Positions 56,938 to 64,000 of a stretch of DNA of 64,000 bases are shown one piece after another. Source of the stretch: Maratus speciosus (Eukaryota; Arthropoda; Arachnida; Araneae; Salticidae); assembly GCA_963932465.1 (NCBI GenBank), contig OZ010787.1, positions 14,434,926 through 14,498,925 of the forward strand, read 5' to 3'. The notes beneath the pieces are model-generated. The model did not search any database. It was not told where the DNA came from and saw only the letters and a list, made by a program, of their open reading frames with translations. Made by a program: the position numbers and the translations under genes. Positions within the stretch are counted from its first letter, which is position 1. Each line of letters begins with the position of its first letter.

Positions 56938-57563
56938 GACCTTCAAGCTAATTTTTTTTTTTTAATTGCACTTTAAATACTATTCAAGGGCACACTATAT
57001 AAATTATGGCATACATGTATCACACAATAATTTTTTTTTTTAAAGAAAAATAAGGAATTTTCCTGAATATTTTAAGCATTATCAAGAACTTTCAGAATGT
57101 CCCAACCTCACTCCGTACCAATTAAAATTCCCAATTGCCAGTTTGGTTTACATATACAAATAAAACTGTGCATAGTTTTTTGAAACTAAATACGGTTGGA
57201 AAAGATAAGGGTAGTTAAGTGCAGAAATGTGGTGCAAAAATACTAAAATTCATAAAATTTAGAAAATATTTTTTTTTCTTAACTTTATGTTCAAATATAT
57301 AAAATTCAATGCACAGCTTTATTTGTATATGTAAACCAAACTAGCACAAAAGATATTGGGGATTTTAATTGATATGGAGTGAGGTTGGGACATTTTGAAA
57401 GTTCTTGATAACGCTTAAAATATTCAGGAAAATTCCTTATTTTTCTCCGATTTTTTTAAAATTCCTATTGTAATAAATATATGCCATAATTCGTCTAGCG
57501 TTTCTTTGAATAGTATTTAAGGTGCAATTAAATAAAAAATGAGTTTGAAGTTCCCTTGTCCCT
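56938..57563. mobile_element. TTAA-flanked palindromic MITE, 626 bp
   Basis: TTAA at 56934-56937 and 57564-57567. The ends are GGGGACAAGGGACCTTCAA and the inverse TTGAAGTTCCCTTGTCCCT. Long arms continue through GCACTTTAAATACTATTC, AAATTATGGCATA and CCCAACCTCACTCC-type blocks, with the centre near 57250. There is no gene. TTAA flanks point to piggyBac or Kolobok mobilisation. Confidence 0.9.
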
Positions 57564-57567
57564 TTAA

Positions 57568-58796
57568 ATAAAAAGGAACTGAACACGGAACGTTGTTTCT
57601 TTATCGAAGAATATGCAACTTAATGAATAATTGTTTTTTAATTTTCACATAAAACAAATCTTAAATGCATTTTATCTTCAAAAGATCAAATATTTGTGTT
57701 TTAAAAAGCATCCAATCTTGAAGAAATATTTGCGGAATATATACTAATATTGGCAAATGTCATAACAAGGATATTTGATAAATTCGAAATATTTCGACGT
57801 AAACCCTTTAAAATTTCGATCTATAATTTTCACTAAATATTCATTTAGCTCAAATATTGATAGTTCAGTGACCGGTATACTTTTCAACTTTGTTTATTCA
57901 AACGTCAAATGGGAATACGGATAGGACAGCAAATCAATAATTAATTAAGGAAAGGACACAATTTCAAGAGAGGAACGTTGGTTTAAATTATTTAAAGTTA
58001 TTAATGATTATGATAAGGATAACAATTTGTCGTTAATCTCAGACTATCACGGGTAGCAGTTTGACCACAAGGTTCTGACATTAGAACAGGACACTCTTCA
58101 TGACGATTAATTGCACGCTTAAACATGGGGTGTAGGATGAGAATGTTTGCTTTGAAAAGAGAAGAGTGTTCACACTTGAATTAATAGCTTTTGAATCTCC
58201 AGCCGATTGACATTAATTTGATTTATGAGACATTTTGATGTTTAGGTAATTTTAAAATATCTTGATCGAATTCAGTTTACGATGTAGTATTCAGTTATTT
58301 CCTTGCTTTATCTTTTCTTTAACCCTTTTAAGGGCAAGGTACTTCCATTCGTAAAATGCTGAAATGAGTGAATGATACCAGAATTTACAAAGAGATTTAT
58401 TTCAAAATAAGCAAAAGCTTTTGTTCACGTACTTAATCACACAAACCGGAGCACCAACCAAAAAATGATATAGGCTATAACACTCCGGCGGAAAATCCCC
58501 ATTACAATCACCGAACGGCAGACAAACGAACGCACCCAAACAACCAGTAGAAAATATCGCATAGTCTGGCGTAGTTACAGCAGTAAATCATAATAATGTT
58601 ACAAAACAATTGATGTTGCTTTCATCATAATAATAAAAATATGAATATATATAACTATAATGAGGTGTCGAGAACGTACGGCAAAATTCAAAGCAAAATA
58701 GCTCTTTGTTCAAGATAATGCGTGTTATTGTTAATTAAAACTGATAAACATTTTTAGTATGTTAGTAAGAAAATTGTTTAAAAAAAAAGTAGTAAG
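57568..58796. other. Intergenic DNA
   Basis: AT-rich, no gene recognised. TTTAACCCTTTTAAGGGC at 58318 resembles a piggyBac-type end, but no partner was found. A less AT-rich patch is at 58480-58580. Confidence 0.45.
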
Positions 58797-58867
58797 GTCA
58801 GTCTGCCTAAATGTGATAACCCCTAAATGCGACAATGTTCTTTTGCATAAAATCTTAATGCAAGAAT

Positions 58868-59262
58868 CGTAAATAAATGTTATGTAATGAAGCATACGAA
58901 CTTCAGAAGCAAAACCCGAAACATTTTTTTGCACGTAAAACGGTTTCTTTAAAAGAAATTTCCAATCAAATACACATCGTTCATTTTACATCGCCCCCAT
59001 GTTTCGTAAATGCGACAAAAATTCCCGAAAGTGGCTCACGGTTTTCATTTTTTAAATTTAAAGATCAAATAACCCTATAAACGTCAAGAGCTACGTTGTC
59101 CGTTTCAGTTACCCGACCAGTTAAACTAAAGAAAAGGCGACCAGTTTCCGGTTTAGAATTTGAAGTAGAGTATGCATTTGGGAAATCTTGTTTTCAGCCT
59201 GTACCTAATAGCGACATACATATTGATGTAAATGCGGCGAAACATTTAGAAGATTAACGAAG
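58868..59262 (+). pseudogene. Coding-like remnant, family unknown
   Basis: The frame from 58877 (MLCNEAYELQKQNPKHFF and onward to 59080) is followed after stops by another coding-like stretch with VTRPVKLKKRRPVSGLEFEV and a stop near 59258. Composition is more protein-like than its surroundings. Flanking AAATGCGACA words at 58825 and 59008 suggest a transposon, but I cannot name it. Confidence 0.35.
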
Positions 59263-61342
59263 AAGTTTATATGGGATTTTTTATATATTGTGTTAAATGA
59301 TATTTAAATCAAATTTTATGTTTAATTAAGCTGTGTTGAGTCAGCTAATCCTCCATTAAAGTTTTTCTTAAACCAGTTGTTTAAATATCTGTTTAAGACG
59401 ATCAAAAAAGAAAAATACGCTTCTTTAAAATTTTTAATAAAAAAAAGTGTAAGAAACGCAGTGGCTATTCCACTAACATAATATAGACGTTTTGTTTAAG
59501 GATTGCTTAAGGATTGCTTAAGGAATTTGCTTAAGGATAAATTGCTTAAGGAATTTGCAATAATTTTACATAATAAAAATTCAAGAAAATCTTGTGTAGA
59601 TTGAAAACAATTTATGTTTATTTTAATGCGGTTAAGTAAGTTAATTTTACCAAAATTATACCATTCGGTAGCTTAAATGCAGTCTCCAATCAAAACGTCA
59701 TGCAATTGAGTTATTCCCTGGTTTAGGAGCCATAATTTTTGTTAGCACTTTTATATAATCTGATATTTTAATTCTGTTTTCACTTTTAATCGTTATAATC
59801 GACATTTTCTACTTTTAAATTAGTAAAAGAAAAAATAAATAAAACCATGCTTATCTAAATGAATATTTGTTTCCATATACGTATTTTTAAGTACAGAAAA
59901 TGTTAATTTTTTTGTGAAAGTGCAAGAAAAAAAAAGAAAAATAAAAAAAGAGGGGGGTGCAACAGAATATCAGGCACAGAGCTTGTCTTTGGCTTAATCA
60001 GAATTATTAGAAATATTGTACGATTTTATCTATTTCTAAGGGTGATATATTTATCATGTGACATTTTATAATAAAGTTATATGTTATAAATAGTCTAGTT
60101 AACAATATTATAAATATCTTTTAAATACTCTTTTAACGCGTAAGCTCCACACTGTGAATTCGCACCCACCGGAATGTCGACGTCTTTAATTAATTCGCAT
60201 TTTTCCTTCACAAAATAAGAATTTTGATAAAATCAAATATTTCATTTGGATTCCTATTTTAATTTCGTATATGGATCATGTATAGTTATATTTCATTATC
60301 ACCAGATTATCAGTTAAATTACGCAGAGTTGAAGTTACGGAAACCCAAATCGCACTGGTGTATAAATTATGGGTTAATATTGACGCGCGAATTTCGCGTA
60401 TTTTAAACGATGTTTTCTGCGACAATCATTTAATTGTAGTTACGACCATAGCTCCTTGGCAAAGTGAGATGAGAGTTTTTAAAATTAGGAACGCATTTAT
60501 TTATTAGAGGGTTATTTATATTAGGCATTATACGCAGCATTCAAATAACTTTTGCATATTAACAGTCTAAAATTGACAAACAGCACGTGCTGCGCCGTGA
60601 TAAACATTTCAAGAATAATATTGAAAAGTTTAATTATAATAGTCGTGTACTTAAATTTTAGTACAGAAACAGTACCCTGTGAGTTAATAGAGACTTTCAT
60701 TCATCTTTAAATCAAGTGATCTCGGAGACCGCTCACAGTAGTTATGCAACAATTCCTGTCACATCAGTTAAGGGTAAATTAATTCGAAAAATAATTACAG
60801 TTAACCCTTAATTGCTGTTAGAGCTGCTTTTTAAAAATTTTCACAGTTTAACTTGTAATTTCCAGTTTAACTGTCGATACAGCGAAATTTTGGTTCATTT
60901 GGAGCCTAGTACTATTGTTTGAAATGTTTGAAAAATCAAAATTTCATTAGAAATAGCACTGTATAAACAGTTTAGTGCAAAAACAGTATTTTATGAGTTA
61001 ATCGCGCATTTTATTTATCTTTCAATCGAATGGTTTCGCAGACCGCTCACAGTTATAATGTGGCAATTTTCGGTCACAGCAGTTAATCGTTAAATGAACT
61101 TTTTCAGATAAATTGTCATGTATAAAATGCATTATCAAATTTAGGACTATGAACGTCTCATTTAGGTTTTAGCTGCCATAAATTCGACAAAAATGGTCTA
61201 AATGCGACAATCCTATATTGTGGTTTTATACTACAGATAATTATTAAATTTCTACAAAACAAGTTAGTTTTGAACTAAAGGTACAGTATTCAGTAATTTG
61301 TTGCTTAATAAAATATACATTTATATAATAAAATCCCAAATA
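59263..61342. other. Intergenic DNA with internal repeats
   Basis: Short tandem GATTGCTTAAGGA-type units occur at about 59495-59558. A diverged direct repeat of about 315-bp spacing (60660 and 60974) shares GAGTTAAT, a GTGATCTCGGAGACC-like block and CCGCTCACAGT. No gene recognised. Confidence 0.55.
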
Positions 61343-62383
61343 CAGTCGAACCTCGTTAACGTGAACACGCTTAACGTGAATTACTTTTAACATGAACAGT
61401 TGCTACTGTCCCCGTCAAAATGAATATGGATTCTAGTGTTTTTTCTCCTTTTAACATGAACACGTTTAACATGAAATTTCGTTTAATGTGAACAATTCTC
61501 GATGTCCCCATGAGAGATTTTGACGCTTAACGTGAAAAAAAATTCCCAGAAAAGTGTGAAAGCTTCCTTTTCCTTGGGGAACAATGGATTATATTTAAGA
61601 GCTTCATAAGAAAGGGTTATTCTTTAGACCGATGGAAATGTATACTATTGCCATTAGGATGTTCTCATTTTTGGACAATACAATACGTGTCACCAACTAC
61701 ATGTCATTAGTATTAGGGAAGGTTGCTACCTAAAGAGAGTATTTTTATGTATTGTTTCTTTCTTCACACGTGGAAAATTTACAGTTTAGTATTGCAACTT
61801 TCATATGAAAGGTGGCATACGTTCTATTACTGAATAAAAAATATATATAATAGTTTAATTATTAAAATAGAAATTCTAAATCAAAGTTTTCTCTCATTAG
61901 ACCCTATATGAAATCCACATTTGTCCCCGAATCCTTTACCACTGCATTTAAGCTTATTGTAAATTAACTGTTTATCTCTGGTACGAAATATGATTAAAAA
62001 TGAACATTGTATAAAAGCTTCATTATAAAAGGTATTATTATTAAAAACTGATTTAATCGTTGATCAAAACAAATATTTATTAAATATAAAATAAAAAACT
62101 CATCTTGATGCTTAAATATATTTTGTTTCCTGCTTTGCAAATTGCTAATGAAAAAAAGTGGTTCAATGCATGTTCTTGTGTAATATTGGAAATGAGATTT
62201 ACTGATAAATTTTGACAAAACCCTGCTGTCCCGTTAGCTCTCATGTCCTATTAGCCCCAGTCTCCCCTATATGTATTTTTCTCATTTTTTTAATCGGATT
62301 TTTTGCTACTGATAGCATGAACTACGGATAACATGAACAAAAATTTAATTCCCCTTGAGGTTCATGTTAACGAGGTTTGACTG
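61343..62383. mobile_element. Tigger-type MITE, 1041 bp
   Basis: The left end CAGTCGAACCTCGTTAACG is mirrored by CGAGGTTTGACTG preceded by TTCATGTTAA; TA on both sides (61341-61342, 62384-62385). Sub-terminal repeats of the form (C/T)TTAAC(G/A)TGAA occur at about 61369, 61386, 61449, 61464, 61480 and 61532. No transposase frame. CAGTCRAACCTC is a well-known pogo/Tigger terminus. Confidence 0.92.
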
Positions 62384-62385
62384 TA

Positions 62386-62674
62386 TACCATAAATGCGAC
62401 AAAACTACGGGGAATTACCATTTTAAATTGAAGTATGCCCTTGCCTACCCTTGTCAGTAAATTAAAGACAGAATATCATTTACTAGTTTAAAATTAAAGT
62501 TATTCAAAATATATGAATTCAATTGTTTCCAATGAAAATCATTCAGTATATTATATGTGTTTGTGTTGTATATTTGTGGGTTTTTTTACCTAAATAAATG
62601 TTATTGTTTGTGTATAAAACGAAATAAGTGTAAGTAAATGATTCATGTGTCTGTTTAATTTTATTAATTGTTAA
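62386..62674. other. Short spacer
   Basis: It begins with a CATAAATGCGACAAAA word related to those at 58825, 59008 and 61200. No gene. Confidence 0.5.
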
Positions 62675-62902
62675 CCCATTAACCGCTGACGTTGCGTTCA
62701 CGCAACAGTGAAAATAATTGTTCACGCTATGAATTAATTACATTGGCACCACTATTTTAGAATTAAAAAAAATGTCTTATTTATTGGCAGAAATTTTGCT
62801 ATTTTAGTAAAGCGAAATTTACCTTATTGAATTTGTGGTGGGAAACTACTTTCAACAAGAAATTTGAAAATTTCTATCGTAATAGTTTTGGCGGTTAATG
62901 GG
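62675..62902. mobile_element. piggyBac MITE, 228 bp
   Basis: Exact TTAA flanks (62671-62674, 62903-62906). The ends are CCCATTAACCGC and the inverse GCGGTTAATGGG. Just inside the left end is the palindrome TTGCGTTCACGCAA (62692-62705), i.e. TGCGT-TC-ACGCA, the same half-site that piggyBac internal repeats carry. There is no gene. Confidence 0.92.
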
Positions 62903-62906
62903 TTAA

Positions 62907-63674
62907 TTTAAGCATTTTTAGTCGGCAGCTTCAAGGGGAAATTGGTGCTGCAAAAACACACAGCGCAAGTAGATTAAATTTATTTTTTTTTATTAACGAA
63001 GATTAATCACTGAGATGTTTCCTTTAGGTATACCAAATTCCCAGAAGCCAAACGATCACTAAGATTTAAATAATTCCAATCAGCTAACTAAAATATATGC
63101 TTAAAAGGGGTATTAGAGAGATGCCTAATAAAAGGGGTAATGAGAGCTAATTAGATGTCTATAACGTTGATTGCAAAATGCAAATTTCTCCCCATCAGGG
63201 TGTTCTCTTTTTTATGACTGTGCATTATATGTTCTGACTACAATATTTGGATTGCTAGATGAATTCTCACAACTCTTACATTTGTTGTGCAAAAACACCT
63301 TTTCGGTGATACATGCCTTATATCATTCTCTACAGATAACAGTAAGTTGTGAATTTTTGCATCATTCATTTTCTTACCGCAATTTTTGAAGAGTCTCATA
63401 GTCTTATCAACGGACAGTCACTTGCATTCCTGTTATAAATTTTTATCTTTTCAGCACTGCAAGCCCTTCAGCTTGTTGGAAGAAAATATTTTCATTATAC
63501 AGATTGACCTTTACCCACATACTGAGTTGCATTAAAGGTACATCCTAAAACCTCGAAAAATATTGATATCTGTAATGTCTGACTTCTCCGATCCCCGAAT
63601 CTTTATTCATGTTAGTGCAACGAAAGTACCACAGTTTCCAAATTCCCTTCAGTAATGTTAAGTGTATTGGCATT
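62907..63674. other. Intergenic DNA
   Basis: AAAAGGGGTA-type words repeat at 63103 and 63131. The 72-codon frame at 63171-63389 shows no known motif. No gene recognised. Confidence 0.45.
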
Positions 63675-64000
63675 TGATACATTCTTATGTTTACAGTATC
63701 TCCTCGAGAAATTAATATTTTTAACTTCTTTTTTCTGCGTACTCTTCTTAAAGGCTGTCTCTTTTTTTCCTTATTTGTCAAAATATTTCTAAAATCTAAT
63801 ATGTTTAAATTTATATGAGGTGTTAAAATTTTACTCGCAGTTCTCCCGCTTTTAACAGATAAAATATTAAATTAAGTATAGATTTTAGAAATATTTTGAC
63901 AACTAAGAAAAAAGATACATCCTTTAAGATGAGTACACAGAAAACAGAAATTAAAATTATTAATATCCTAAGAAGATATTTTAAATATAAGAATGCATCA
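63675..64000. repeat. Inverted repeat cut by window edge
   Basis: The left arm (TGATACATTCTTATGTTTA at about 63676, AAATTAATATTTTTAA, CGTACTCTTCTTAAAGG, TTGTCAAAATATTTCTAAAA) is mirrored by 63885-64000 (TTTTAGAAATATTTTGACAA, CTTTAAGATGAGTAC, AAGAATGCATCA). The centre is near 63840. The right arm is still matching at the last base, so the element continues outside. The 78-codon minus frame at 63545-63781 overlaps the left arm. Confidence 0.85.

Noticed and set aside
1..64000. CRISPR arrays, bacterial operons, riboswitches
   Set aside because: None of the tandem arrays has spacer-repeat structure, and codon use, introns and transposon types are those of an animal genome.

Overview
This is a strongly AT-rich eukaryotic window with no host gene that I can recognise. 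It is built almost entirely of layered transposable elements, their internally deleted relatives, tandem repeats and simple repeats. The mixture is typical of a large arthropod genome: Tc1/mariner, pogo/Tigger, piggyBac, hAT-like and Helentron-like elements, a Ty3/gypsy-like LTR element, and traces of Penelope-like elements. A chelicerate such as a spider is my best guess, but that is inference from repeat style. No rRNA, tRNA or CRISPR locus is visible apart from two 5S-rRNA-derived segments inside transposons.

Layout. 1-8 kb holds a palindromic MITE, a 3-copy ~154-bp tandem repeat, and a 1.7-kb TIR element (CCCAGCAAAG ends) carrying a 5S-rRNA-derived segment and a nested repeat. 8-10.9 kb is unassigned AT-rich DNA. 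10.9-12 kb is the second, uninterrupted copy of the 5S-carrying element. 13.8-15.3 kb is a decayed piggyBac element with four copies of a GC-rich palindrome. 15.7-16.4 kb is an internally deleted mariner. 21.7-24.5 kb holds a palindromic mariner-type MITE and a second piggyBac remnant. 27.2-27.9 kb is a hAT-like MITE.

29.3-32.6 kb holds three DDE transposons side by side: a mariner remnant, a nearly full-length but broken Tc1-like transposase gene, and a pogo/Tigger element keeping the C-terminal half of its transposase. 34.4-35.4 kb holds two elements flanked by TTAA. 35.9-46.4 kb is a nested stack bounded by matching Tigger ends. It contains two Helentron-associated (HINE/DINE-1-like) elements with ~326-bp satellite cores, a three-level MITE nest, and a palindromic MITE split by another Tigger.

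47.8-50.6 kb is the 5' part of a Ty3/gypsy-like LTR retrotransposon: LTR, primer-binding site, a six-unit 71-bp leader repeat, and a frameshifted gag truncated by a repeat insertion. 51.2-54.2 kb is a 3.0-kb TA-flanked element with no visible gene. 54.7-55.6 kb is an 858-bp fold-back MITE. 55.7-56.2 kb carries two hammerhead-ribozyme-like motifs in opposite orientation, as known from Penelope-like elements. 56.9-57.6 kb is a TTAA-flanked palindrome; 61.3-62.4 kb is a Tigger MITE; 62.7-62.9 kb is a small piggyBac MITE. An inverted repeat is cut by the right edge of the window.

The elements interact mainly by nesting, which gives a relative order of insertion. I see no intact transposase, so nothing here is likely to move on its own.
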